Of a stretch of DNA of 43,933 nt, positions 30,388 through 37,567 are shown piece after piece. The translations under genes and the position numbers were made by a program. Below the pieces are notes generated by a model, which searched no databases, had not been told where the DNA came from, and saw only the letters and a list, made by a program, of their open reading frames with translations. Position 1 is the first letter of the stretch; every line of letters starts with the position of its first letter. Source of the stretch: Oscillatoriales cyanobacterium CG2_30_44_21 (GTDB taxonomy: Bacteria; Cyanobacteriota; Cyanobacteriia; Pseudanabaenales; Pseudanabaenaceae). Where the stretch lies: the NCBI GenBank assembly GCA_001873375.1, contig MNZA01000196.1:1-43933 (forward strand), written 5' to 3'.

Positions 30388-32196
30388 ATGTATAGCAAAA
30401 GTCCAGACAATCTCAGCTTTAATCCCCTCGATTTATTGCAAAATCTTTTAGCTAAAAATTACGATTTAGTCTCCCAACAATTTATTGAAATCCTTGAACA
30501 TTTTGATCAAAATACATACTTAGAGTTGCCTAATGATTCAAGATATTTTGTTAATGCCTTTGTTAAAAATTTTTTATATATCTTTACTCAATCGGACTAT
30601 TTAATTAGCGATCGCTATGTAGAAAGACTAATTCAATTTAACCTGACCATTTCTAATCTTGTCGCAATTTCTGATTTTAAAAGCACTGATCCCTATTTGG
30701 AAATATTAAAAAATCAGCCTCAAAACTTCGCAAAAATCTTAACTTTATGTTCTGCTAGAAATAGCTTTAAATTTCAACGTCGTGATTTTTTTAACGCTAG
30801 CCCTGCCTTGGCAAACCTTTGGTATTCTTGCTACTTGGAGATTTATCGCACAGGTTTAGTTAACCGAATTGTCTATCAAAATCTTAGAGAGCATTTAGTC
30901 TACGAAGATGAACGCTTAACTGATTTCTATAAAATTGATGACTTATACTTTGGTGCAACCTACATAGACGGAGATAGCGATCGCTTTCTCAAATCCAAAA
31001 TCAATCAATCAATTCAAAACAGTAACCTGATTAAAAATCTAGTTATTTATAATCAACCCAACCCGCGTAAAGTTGCCATAATTTCAGGACTATGGCTCCC
31101 AGCACATTCTGTTTATCGCATTCTGTCCGATTGCATTGCTTCGCTGAAAGATGATTATGAACTTACCTTAATTCATCTAGGCGATCGGCAACTTGAGATC
31201 GATCAGCAACATTTTCAAGATGTTAAATATTTGCAATTCCAAAATAACCAACTTGATATTAGTAGCATTCAAAATAATGATTTTAATGTTGTTTACTTCC
31301 CTGATATCGGAATGTCAGCGCAAAGCATTCTGCTTTCCAATTTAAGGATTGCTCCCATTCAAATCTGTGGGTTAGGGCATCCTGTGAGTACATTTGGTAG
31401 TGAGATTGATTATTTTATAAGTGGTGCTGATGCGGAGGTAACTCGCAACGCAGAGGTTAACTATTCAGAGCGCTTAGTTCTGCTCAATGGACTGGGTGCG
31501 GTGAATAATCACCCAAATTATCAATCTAAACAGAGTTTGGATATCAAAACTTTGCGAGATGCTACCGATGGCAAGTCGCAATTTATTATCAATTGTCCTT
31601 GGTATGCCCAGAAAGTCAACTATCCGTTACTGATTTTATTGAAAAAAATTGTTCAAGATTCTAAGCGACCTATTTTATTTCGCTTTTTCTCAGGCGGTGG
31701 TTTGATTCGCAAAAATGATTTTCTGCCCTTTGTCCATGAAGTTACTCAAGTGCTTGGTGTGGAAAACGTGAAAGTCTATCCCTACCTTCCCTATCAAGAA
31801 TATATGACGATTATGGAAGAAGGTGATATCTGTCTTGATTCCTACCATTTCGGCGGATTTAATGTGATTATTGATAGCCTATTCCTTCAAAAACCAACCG
31901 TTGTCTTTGAAGGCAAGCGTTGGTATAGTCGTGCTGGGGCGAGGCTGATCAAAAAAATAGGACTGGGCGATCTGGTTGCCAAAAATCCAACGGAATATAC
32001 TCAACTATCTCTCAAGTTGATTAATAACCATGATTTTCTATGGGAAATGCAAGAAAGAGTCAGACAAATTGATCTTAACGGACTTGTCTTTCAGTCAACC
32101 AATAGTCAATATTTCAAGAAAGCAATTGATTTTCTCATCCAAAATCATGAGTATCTTAGAGGCGATCGCTCGCGTAAACCAATTAGAATTTCCTAA
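30388..32196 (+). CDS. GT41-like (OGT/HMW1C-type) glycosyltransferase
   Basis: The 602-residue protein has no signal peptide and so is probably cytoplasmic. Residues 1-225 are mostly helical and unassigned. The C-terminal half has a two-Rossmann glycosyltransferase pattern: RKVAIISGLWLPAHSVYRIL (about 228), VVYFPDIGMSAQSILLSNLR, APIQICGLGHPVSTFGSEID, and a donor-site region DICLDSYHFGGFNVIIDSLF...PTVVFEGKRWYSRAGARLIK. This is the style of O-GlcNAc transferase and of HMW1C, which glycosylates adhesins before export. It follows the surface-protein genes directly, so glycosylation of those proteins is a reasonable inference. The gene looks more AT-rich than its neighbours. The stop lies at the edge of a repeat element. 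Confidence 0.75.
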   Translation: MYSKSPDNLSFNPLDLLQNLLAKNYDLVSQQFIEILEHFDQNTYLELPNDSRYFVNAFVKNFLYIFTQSDYLISDRYVERLIQFNLTISNLVAISDFKSTDPYLEILKNQPQNFAKILTLCSARNSFKFQRRDFFNASPALANLWYSCYLEIYRTGLVNRIVYQNLREHLVYEDERLTDFYKIDDLYFGATYIDGDSDRFLKSKINQSIQNSNLIKNLVIYNQPNPRKVAIISGLWLPAHSVYRILSDCIASLKDDYELTLIHLGDRQLEIDQQHFQDVKYLQFQNNQLDISSIQNNDFNVVYFPDIGMSAQSILLSNLRIAPIQICGLGHPVSTFGSEIDYFISGADAEVTRNAEVNYSERLVLLNGLGAVNNHPNYQSKQSLDIKTLRDATDGKSQFIINCPWYAQKVNYPLLILLKKIVQDSKRPILFRFFSGGGLIRKNDFLPFVHEVTQVLGVENVKVYPYLPYQEYMTIMEEGDICLDSYHFGGFNVIIDSLFLQKPTVVFEGKRWYSRAGARLIKKIGLGDLVAKNPTEYTQLSLKLINNHDFLWEMQERVRQIDLNGLVFQSTNSQYFKKAIDFLIQNHEYLRGDRSRKPIRIS

Positions 32197-32274
32197 GTAG
32201 CTCGGGCTTAATTAAACCTAAAACCAGAGGTTGTTCCGCCCACGTAGCGGGCGGAACAACCTCTGGTTTTAGGT
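32193..32274. repeat. Palindromic element with CTAAGTAGCTC...TTAATTAA end, copy 2 (loop inverted)
   Basis: Begins CTAAGTAGCTCGGGCTTAAT, overlapping the stop of the glycosyltransferase gene. The stem 32216-32274 is perfect in its long arms. The centre reads GCCCACGTAGCGGGC, the reverse complement sense of the CTACG loop in the other four copies. Confidence 0.8.
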
Positions 32275-32314
32275 CACTTCGCAATTTTTAAAAATTTTAC
32301 TCATCAATAAATCA

Positions 32315-32623
32315 GTGATTACACTCCACTTGCTGCACCCCATCGAACCTAAACCGATTCAAACATGGAAATTTGAGTCCGAGTCTGTGATCCTTATCGG
32401 CAGATCGGGGGATAATCACATAATTCTTTATAGTTCAGTTGTCTCTCGATATCATGTTGAACTACATCGTCATTCTTTAAATTGGCAAGTTGTCAATATT
32501 GGCGCAAATGGAACTTATATAAATGATCATCAAGTTGACAAAGAGCTTGTTCAAAATGGAATGACGATAAGGCTAGCGGCAACAGGACCTAAAATTCAGA
32601 TTTTTCTAAGTAGCTCAACATAA
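32315..32623 (+). CDS. FHA-domain protein
   Basis: The 102-residue protein is essentially one forkhead-associated domain, which binds phosphothreonine peptides. The signature residues are present: G29-R30 in LIGRSGDNHIIL, S44-R45 and H47 in VVSRYHVELH, and N65-G66-T67 with N70 in NGTYINDH. The start is GTG at 32315. The last five residues (LSSST) and the stop codon are encoded by the end of the repeat element that begins at 32606, so the original C-terminus may have been different. A Ser/Thr kinase partner is not in the window. Confidence 0.85.
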   Translation: MITLHLLHPIEPKPIQTWKFESESVILIGRSGDNHIILYSSVVSRYHVELHRHSLNWQVVNIGANGTYINDHQVDKELVQNGMTIRLAATGPKIQIFLSSST

Positions 32624-32702
32624 TTAAAACCCGAAACCAAGAACGTTGTTCTGCCCGCTACGCGGGCAGAACAACGTTCTTGGTTTTTAGGTAGCTACTT
32701 AG
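32606..32702. repeat. Palindromic element with CTAAGTAGCTC and GTAGCTACTTAG ends, copy 3
   Basis: Both terminal sequences are present (CTAAGTAGCTC at 32606-32616, GTAGCTACTTAG at 32691-32702). A stem at 32634-32686 is centred on GCCCGCTACGCGGGC. The left end overlaps the last codons of the FHA gene. Confidence 0.85.
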
Positions 32703-32822
32703 AAGTAATGCCTCTGAAGCAATCCAGCGCTTTGCGCTAACTTAAAACCCCTCAAAGCCTAAATAGGCTTTAACAAACGCTTCGACTAAACCAACTAATC
32801 CTGGTTAAAAAAGAACCCATTG

Positions 32823-32877
32823 CAAAAACAGAAGATGAGTTGCGGCGGTTTGCGCCGCAACTCATCTTCTGTTTTTG
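32823..32877. repeat. 55-nt palindrome, GCGGCG core
   Basis: CAAAAACAGAAGATGAGTTG leads into GCGGCG, a five-base loop and the exact complement of the arm. Confidence 0.85.
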
Positions 32878-32939
32878 TGTCCTAATATGTATGCTGACAG
32901 CTATACAAATACTGTGAACGACAATACTTTTCGCTCAAA

Positions 32940-32992
32940 CCAAGAATAATTTTGAAAGCGTTGCGAAGCAACGCTTTCAAAATTATTCTTGG
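32940..32992. repeat. 53-nt perfect palindrome, GCGTTGC-GAA-GCAACGC core
   Basis: Twenty-five-base arms around GAA. The inner AATTTTGAAAGCGTTGC matches 13244-13302, but here the outer arm is CCAAGAAT and the loop is GAA instead of TTT. Confidence 0.85.
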
Positions 32993-33040
32993 GAATCGTT
33001 TGAATGGTAATTTACAGAAAGTTAACTAGGAAATAGATTT

Positions 33041-34174
33041 ATGCTGCCAAATTATCAGTTAGGGCTTCGCAATTTCATGAAGAAGCAGATTTTTGATGGC
33101 GCGGCGAAGCCATTACCTCTAATCGCGATCGCCTGTTTGAGTTGCCTTGGCTATGTGATTAGTGGATGTTCCGATCAAAATCTGCCGATCGCCACCCCAT
33201 CACCGTCGGCGGGTTCGGAAACTGTGACGATTAAAGAAACAAATGTCAATAAAACCATCGCCAAAGCACCGTTGTCACCGCCTGTCACTCCCGATGCACC
33301 CAAAGCGCAAAGCCTTGTTCAAGGCGATATCAGCGAAATCTCTAATAGTATGTGTGGCGACAATAAAATCAGCTATGCCTATGGAGAAACGCCAAACTAT
33401 CAGGTCTATATTTGTGCCGATGCGAAGGAGCCAAACTTACCCAAGTACTACATCAGTCGCAACAAAGACGGTAGTGGCGGCTTAGACATCGAAGCCAGTA
33501 ACTATAATCCGCAAAAAGATGGGGCGATCGCCTTTAATAATAGTGGCTATGTTTATACTCTCGAAGCGCCGACTAGCCAAAACTCTGAGCCTGCATTGCG
33601 AGTTACCTTTCCCGATGGCAAATTAACGGAAGAACCGCTGTTGCGATATCTCGCCAAAGACAATAGTTCTACCAGCAATCCTGAGAAATCAGCAACCGCT
33701 CCTCTAAATTATGTATTGCAAAAGCGGCAAGAACTCGGTGTCTGCCAAGATCAATTCAGCGCCGAAACGCTCAAGGCGGGGCTAGGTTCGAGATCATTTA
33801 AAATATCCGACAAAAAATATATAGTTCAGGTGCAATGTTTTCTGGGTGCTTACCAAGGAGCCTTTGAATTTGTGCTCTGGCTTGATGAGTCCCCTCAGCC
33901 TAAGGTCATCCCTTTACAGTTTGATGGCTTTCAAGAACCCAAAGACGGTCAGAAGCCCCAAAAAATCACCAGTCGCGCGATCGCAGGGCTGCCCAAAGTC
34001 AATGTGCGAACGCAGACTATTTCCAACTTCACCAAGTTTCGCGGTGTTGGTGATTGCGGCTCATCGTCTCTCTATAAACTAGAAGGCGATCGCCTTGTAT
34101 TGCAAGAGTTTCGAGCTAAGTACGAGTGCGATGGTGAATATGTCCAAGATTTCCCCATAATTTATGCCAAATAA
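33041..34174 (+). CDS. Predicted lipoprotein of unknown function
   Basis: The 377-residue protein has a hydrophobic N-terminus ending in the lipobox VISGC (C43), followed by a Ser/Thr/Pro-rich linker (residues about 48-85) and a globular part. Three Cys pairs may form disulphides (SMCGDNK...VYICAD, GVCQDQF...VQCFLG, GDCGSSS...KYECDG), consistent with a periplasmic location. I do not recognise the family. ATG 33041 has an AGGAAA site nine bases upstream; ATG 33077 would give a more standard-length signal peptide. The last codon and stop lie inside the palindrome 34168-34208. Confidence 0.75.
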   Translation: MLPNYQLGLRNFMKKQIFDGAAKPLPLIAIACLSCLGYVISGCSDQNLPIATPSPSAGSETVTIKETNVNKTIAKAPLSPPVTPDAPKAQSLVQGDISEISNSMCGDNKISYAYGETPNYQVYICADAKEPNLPKYYISRNKDGSGGLDIEASNYNPQKDGAIAFNNSGYVYTLEAPTSQNSEPALRVTFPDGKLTEEPLLRYLAKDNSSTSNPEKSATAPLNYVLQKRQELGVCQDQFSAETLKAGLGSRSFKISDKKYIVQVQCFLGAYQGAFEFVLWLDESPQPKVIPLQFDGFQEPKDGQKPQKITSRAIAGLPKVNVRTQTISNFTKFRGVGDCGSSSLYKLEGDRLVLQEFRAKYECDGEYVQDFPIIYAK

Positions 34175-34208
34175 GAAAAGCAGTGCTTCGCACTGCTTTT
34201 CTTATTTG
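34168..34208. terminator. 41-nt perfect palindrome covering the stop of the lipoprotein gene
   Basis: CAAATAAGAAAAGCAGTGC, a TTC loop, and the exact complement. The left arm contains the final Lys codon and TAA. The T-rich right arm after the GC stem fits a terminator. Confidence 0.75.
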
Positions 34209-34268
34209 AAATGGTCGCACCGCGCCCATTTCAAAGATTCTCTGCAATCGGCGGCGCTTCGCGCCGCC
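34208..34268. terminator. Hairpins downstream of deoC
   Basis: GAAATGG/CCATTTC at 34208-34232 and GGCGGCGC-TTC-GCGCCGCC at 34250-34268 lie just past the minus-strand deoC stop. The second is a compact strong stem and the likely deoC terminator. Confidence 0.55.
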
Positions 34269-34284
34269 TTTGTTATGGAAAATC

Positions 34285-34938
34285 TTAGTCGTGGCGAGCG
34301 ATCGCCACACCATGGGATGTGCCGATGCGATCTGCACCCGCACTGATTAGCGCGATCGCCTGCTCTCGCGTCCTAATTCCCCCTGAAGCCTTTACCCCCA
34401 CTTTCCCATTAGAGATCTCTTTCAAAAACTTGACCATCTCCACCGTGGCTCCCCCTGCCCAGCCCGTGCCAGTCTTTAAAAACGCAACCCCAGCATCCAT
34501 ACAAACTTCGGCAGCAAGCTCCTGTTCCTCATGGTTGAGTAGACTTAGCTCTAAAATTGCTTTGACAGGTTTGCCCGACTCCTCGCAAATCTGAGCAATG
34601 TCTTTGTGTAAAAGATTAGTCTGTCCCGTCTTGAGCCAGCCAAGATTGATAACCACATCTAATTCAGTTGCCCCATTTTCCACCGCCTCCATCGCTTCAT
34701 AAAGCTTAACAGCCGATGTGGTTGCCCCACTGGGAAACCCAATCACGGTGCAGATTTCTACCCTGCTTTTTAGCAGCCGCTCCCTTGCCCGCTTGACATT
34801 GCAAGGGTATAAGCAAACACTCGCAAACCCCAAGCGATCGGCTTCATCACAAACTTGATCCACCTGTGCGTCGGCAGCAGCAGGATCTAATAGGGCGTAA
34901 TCGATATAAGGAGCAGGATTGATATCAGTTTGAAGCAT
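34285..34938 (-). CDS. deoC: Deoxyribose-phosphate aldolase
   Basis: DeoC cleaves 2-deoxyribose 5-phosphate to glyceraldehyde 3-phosphate and acetaldehyde in deoxynucleoside catabolism. TIM-barrel landmarks are [10 protein letters not shown] at the start, [17 protein letters not shown]-like sequence (written [17 protein letters not shown]), the Schiff-base lysine in AFLKTGTGW, and the phosphate-binding [11 protein letters not shown]. About 217 residues from ATG 34938 is normal; a GTG four codons upstream is possible. No other nucleoside-catabolism genes are adjacent. Confidence 0.95.
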   Translation of the reverse strand: MLQTDINPAPYIDYALLDPAAADAQVDQVCDEADRLGFASVCLYPCNVKRARERLLKSRVEICTVIGFPSGATTSAVKLYEAMEAVENGATELDVVINLGWLKTGQTNLLHKDIAQICEESGKPVKAILELSLLNHEEQELAAEVCMDAGVAFLKTGTGWAGGATVEMVKFLKEISNGKVGVKASGGIRTREQAIALISAGADRIGTSHGVAIARHD

Positions 34939-35055
34939 AAAACTATACACACTTGGACTAGCCAGAGGTTACATTGGAGATTAGTGACGATAACTTCTTA
35001 TAATTACTTATTCAGGGTCTATTCTGACAAATTATTCCCATCCATAAGTAAGCTA

Positions 35056-35108
35056 AAGGTTGTTCCGCCCGCTACGCGGGCGGAACAACCTTAATTAAGC
35101 CGAGCTAC
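35056..35108. repeat. Palindromic element, copy 4, TTAATTAAGCCGAGCTAC end on the right only
   Basis: The stem AAGGTTGTTCCGCCC.../complement at 35056-35092 is centred on GCCCGCTACGCGGGC and followed by TTAATTAAGCCGAGCTACC. The left terminal sequence is missing. Confidence 0.8.
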
Positions 35109-35115
35109 CTATCAA

Positions 35116-35154
35116 GGATTAATAGTGCGACACTTTGCGCCGCACTATTAATCC
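35116..35154. repeat. Palindrome GGATTAATAGTGCG...CGCACTATTAATCC
   Basis: Fourteen-base perfect arms around an 11-base loop. The arm resembles the AAGGATT-AGTG arm of the palindromes at 5677 and 6237. Confidence 0.75.
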
Positions 35155-35158
35155 CAAA

Positions 35159-35183
35159 AGTGGTGACACAAAGTGCCACCACT
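35159..35183. repeat. Short hairpin AGTGGTG/CACCACT
   Basis: Seven-base perfect arms. The following CGTCTTCTGGTTTTGTGTCC resembles the right flank of the palindrome at 32823-32877, so this may be a decayed copy. Confidence 0.5.
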
Positions 35184-35246
35184 CGTCTTCTGGTTTTGTG
35201 TCCTCACAAGATTAGTGACAACTATAAAAAACCTTACGTGGTTTGA

Positions 35247-35286
35247 TTTTCGATTCACAAAAAATGTAGTCACACTTTTGTGAGTT
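35247..35286. repeat. Second copy of the TTTTC(A/G)AT(C/T)CACAAAA repeat
   Basis: It matches 17741-17780 in its two ends, TTTTCGATTCACAAAA and TTTTGTGAGTT, and lies 44 bases before the next start, much as the first copy lies 46 bases before 17826. Confidence 0.55.
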
Positions 35287-35329
35287 AGCATTAAATGCTA
35301 ATTAAATATAAGTCAAATATAAATTAAAT

Positions 35330-36361
35330 ATGCATATTTCTGAATTAGATGAACTAGAAGCCTCAGTTAGTGATTTGCTGATGCTCGCCAAGGTTGAGCT
35401 AGAGCAAAATCGGCTCCAACAACAACGCGATCGCCAAATTCAAGAGGCTGTATCTCAAATCGAAGGACGCTTAAAACCATTGCTGGCTAAAGTTGAGCAG
35501 ATGTTGCAGGAATACGACCGCGAAGGCGGCAACCCCAACAGTGAAACAAGGCAGAGACTAGAGAAAAAAGCCGCCGACATTCGGCAGGAAATAGCCGAAG
35601 CGCCTAATCTCGCCTCGCAGCTTGCCGATCGCCAACTAATCTTGAGCGAAGAAAGACTATTGGATGAACGCATAACTGAACAAACTGCTCAATGGCGACA
35701 GGAGTTAAAGGCTGACCTCTTAGAGATGATTGAGGAGCAGCAAGACTTCTTTAGCGCTACCGATGCCTCGATCGCCGTGAGAGGATATGCCAATGATTTA
35801 AAGGCGATCGGCTGTCTTGAGGAAGTGGTAGGAGCCTTAATTGACCAAATAAATTCCCACAGTGAAGAGGGGCCCGTTGCCCGTTTGCGCGGTAGCCATG
35901 AGCAAACCCTGACTTTTATCTACAACAAAGCTCTCGAAAATCGCTCCCGCGTAGATCGCGCCCCCGATGTGCAGCCAACTACCAGACATCGTAAGTCCGA
36001 GAAACGTCCTGCTCTTTACACCGATCTCAGTGGCAAAGTATTGGTATTTGGTGGACACGATCGCTTGCAAAATGCAGTTAAAAATCGCCTGCGCGATTCG
36101 GCGATCAATCTCATGTGGTACACCGAGCAAGATGGATTGCAGCTTGCCGCCCAAGGAGAGAGCCAAATCTCTGGTGGCGATTTAATTATTATTGTGACGG
36201 GTTATGCTAGCCATTCTCTTACGGAAAGGGCGATCGAAGCCTGTCGCCGAGCCAATAAAACCTATGAAATTGTGAATACGACAGGGATGACTAGACTGCT
36301 CGAAGTGATCGAGTCAGGCTTAAAAGCAAAACAACTAGCCCGCCACTGGAAGCAAGGCTAA
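35330..36361 (+). CDS. Coiled-coil protein with C-terminal DUF2325 domain
   Basis: The 343-residue protein is charged and helical over residues 1-200, with long coiled-coil stretches (VEQMLQEYDREGGNPNSETR, RQEIAEAPNLASQLADRQLI). The last 110 residues form a Rossmann-like DUF2325 domain: GKVLVFGGHDRLQNAVKNRL, GGDLIIIVTGYASHSLTERA, ACRRANKTYEIVNTTGMTRL. DUF2325 has no firmly known function. The helical part suggests oligomerisation or a scaffold role. There is no signal peptide, so it is cytosolic. It is a single-gene unit bounded by palindromes. Confidence 0.75.
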   Translation: MHISELDELEASVSDLLMLAKVELEQNRLQQQRDRQIQEAVSQIEGRLKPLLAKVEQMLQEYDREGGNPNSETRQRLEKKAADIRQEIAEAPNLASQLADRQLILSEERLLDERITEQTAQWRQELKADLLEMIEEQQDFFSATDASIAVRGYANDLKAIGCLEEVVGALIDQINSHSEEGPVARLRGSHEQTLTFIYNKALENRSRVDRAPDVQPTTRHRKSEKRPALYTDLSGKVLVFGGHDRLQNAVKNRLRDSAINLMWYTEQDGLQLAAQGESQISGGDLIIIVTGYASHSLTERAIEACRRANKTYEIVNTTGMTRLLEVIESGLKAKQLARHWKQG

Positions 36362-36363
36362 AA

Positions 36364-36398
36364 AGGAGAATGGCGGCGCATTGCGCCGTCATTCTCTT
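36364..36398. terminator. Palindrome after the DUF2325 gene, GGCGGCGC-type core
   Basis: GAGAATGGCGGCGC, loop ATT, and GCGCCGTCATTCTC with one mismatch, a few bases after the stop. The loop ATT and core match 39490-39524. Confidence 0.65.
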
Positions 36399-36426
36399 CA
36401 AGAGCGGAAGTTATAATTTTTATTAA

Positions 36427-36494
36427 TTGGTTCTGCCCACTACGCGGGCAGAACCAACTCTGATTTTAGGTTTTAATTAAGGCGAGCTACTTAG
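36427..36494. repeat. Palindromic element, copy 5, GGCGAGCTACTTAG end on the right
   Basis: A short stem TTGGTTCTGCCC/GGGCAGAACCAA surrounds ACTACGC. It is followed by an unpaired half arm TTTTAGGTTTTAATTAA and the terminal GGCGAGCTACTTAG. The left arm has been truncated. Confidence 0.75.
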
Positions 36495-36520
36495 CAAGGG
36501 ATGACAACAAATTAGTTGAT

Positions 36521-36787
36521 ATGGACAAAGACGCGCTCAAAGCTCTTACTGCTGCTGACATTGATCGCATTGTGGAAATGGCATGGGAAGATCGCACCAC
36601 CTTTGACACAATTCACGATCAATTTGGCATTTCTGAAGCTCAAGTTATCAAGATCATGCGGAAGTCGATGAAGCGATCTTCTTTTTTGATGTGGCGGGAG
36701 CGGGTTAGCGGTCGCAAGACCAAACACGCAGCCACTTCAGATGCTCAAAGATTTCGCTGCAAAGAGCAGGACAAGCCCAAGCAGTAA
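36521..36787 (+). CDS. TIGR03643/DUF2805 family small protein
   Basis: The 88-residue protein runs DIDRIVEMAWEDRTTFDTIH, then FGISEAQVIKIMRKSMKRSS and FLMWRERVSGRKTKH. This is the pattern of the small TIGR03643 (DUF2805) family, widespread in cyanobacteria. The middle has a helix-turn-helix look, so nucleic-acid binding is possible but not shown. The C-terminal tail is short and basic. The gene begins 26 bases after a repeat element whose end probably forms part of its leader. Confidence 0.85.
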   Translation: MDKDALKALTAADIDRIVEMAWEDRTTFDTIHDQFGISEAQVIKIMRKSMKRSSFLMWRERVSGRKTKHAATSDAQRFRCKEQDKPKQ

Positions 36788-36790
36788 TAA

Positions 36791-36825
36791 TAGATAAAGA
36801 AATGGCTACGCCATTTCTTTATCTA
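36791..36825. terminator. 35-nt perfect palindrome, AATGGC-TAC-GCCATT core
   Basis: TAGATAAAGAAATGGC, loop TAC and the exact complement, starting four bases after the stop. The core equals that of 17689-17719 with the loop in the opposite orientation. Confidence 0.7.
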
Positions 36826-36928
36826 AAAACCAAGCCCCAAAGGTTTTTTCAGCCTTTGTGCGATCATTCTCTTTGACAAGCTCGGTATATTTTTTTATAA
36901 ATGTCTTTAAAAATGTGTGGTTTAAGTA

Positions 36929-37534
36929 ATGTCTGATGTATTGTCTCGCTTACAAAAATTAGTGATTGCTAGTGGCAATTCGGGTAAAGTTGCTGAATTT
37001 CGCGATTATTTTAACCACCTAGACATCACTCTGATCCCCAAACCAGACGATATAGATGTAGAGGAAACAGGACTAACTTTTATTGCCAATGCCCATCTCA
37101 AGGCTTCTCAAGTGGCGATCGCAACCAATGAATGGGCGATCGCCGATGACTCTGGGCTAGAAATAGATGCTCTCGATGGAGCACCAGGGGTGCTTTCGGC
37201 GAGATACGCCGAGACTGATCAAGCTCGCATTGATCGAGTTTTACAGGAGCTAGGCGATACTCCCCATCGGCAATCGCGATATGTCTGCGCGATCGCGATC
37301 GCCTCTCCCGATGGTGAAATATTTGCCGATGCGATCGGGACTTGTGAGGGGGCGATTGCTCTAAAGCCAGTGGGAACTGGTGGGTTTGGTTATGATCCGA
37401 TCTTTTTTGTGACGGAGCTTCAGCAGACTTTTGGTGAAGTCTCTCTTGAGGTGAAAGCTAAAATTAGTCATCGCGCTAAGGCGCTGTTGCTATTGCAATC
37501 TAAACTAAAAAACTTGCTTCCCCTATTTACTTAA
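36929..37534 (+). CDS. rdgB: Non-canonical purine NTP pyrophosphatase (RdgB/HAM1)
   Basis: This house-cleaning enzyme hydrolyses dITP, ITP and XTP to monophosphates. The nucleotide-binding motif SGNSGK is at residues 15-20. The metal/active-site block WAIADDSGLEIDALDGAPGV is followed by SARYAETD and the C-terminal GFGYDPIF and KISHRAKAL. The length of 201 residues is typical. The stop codon lies in the loop of an inverted repeat GCTTCCCC/GGGGAAGC (37516-37543). Confidence 0.96.
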   Translation: MSDVLSRLQKLVIASGNSGKVAEFRDYFNHLDITLIPKPDDIDVEETGLTFIANAHLKASQVAIATNEWAIADDSGLEIDALDGAPGVLSARYAETDQARIDRVLQELGDTPHRQSRYVCAIAIASPDGEIFADAIGTCEGAIALKPVGTGGFGYDPIFFVTELQQTFGEVSLEVKAKISHRAKALLLLQSKLKNLLPLFT

Positions 37535-37539
37535 TGGGG

Positions 37540-37558
37540 AAGCTGGCAAAGCCAGCTT
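37540..37558 (+). terminator. Hairpin AAGCTGGC-AAA-GCCAGCTT between convergent genes
   Basis: A perfect eight-base stem followed by TTGT, six bases after the rdgB stop and ten before the end of the DHH gene. It could serve both genes. Confidence 0.65.
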
Positions 37559-37567
37559 TTGTAACGC

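Larger units (their letters stand above)
32624..33040. other. Gene-free stretch made largely of palindromes
   Basis: It contains most of the element to 32702, a mini-palindrome AGCGCTTTGCGCT at 32726-32738, and long palindromes at 32823-32877 and 32940-32992. The 48 bases before 33041 include an AGGAAA ribosome-binding site. No gene or RNA was recognised. Confidence 0.7.
34951..35329. other. Gene-free stretch between divergent genes, repeat-rich
   Basis: It holds the element half at 35056-35108, hairpins at 35116-35154 and 35159-35183, and the dispersed repeat at 35247-35286. The remaining AT-rich DNA should contain the promoters of deoC and of the DUF2325 gene, not resolved here. Confidence 0.65.
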
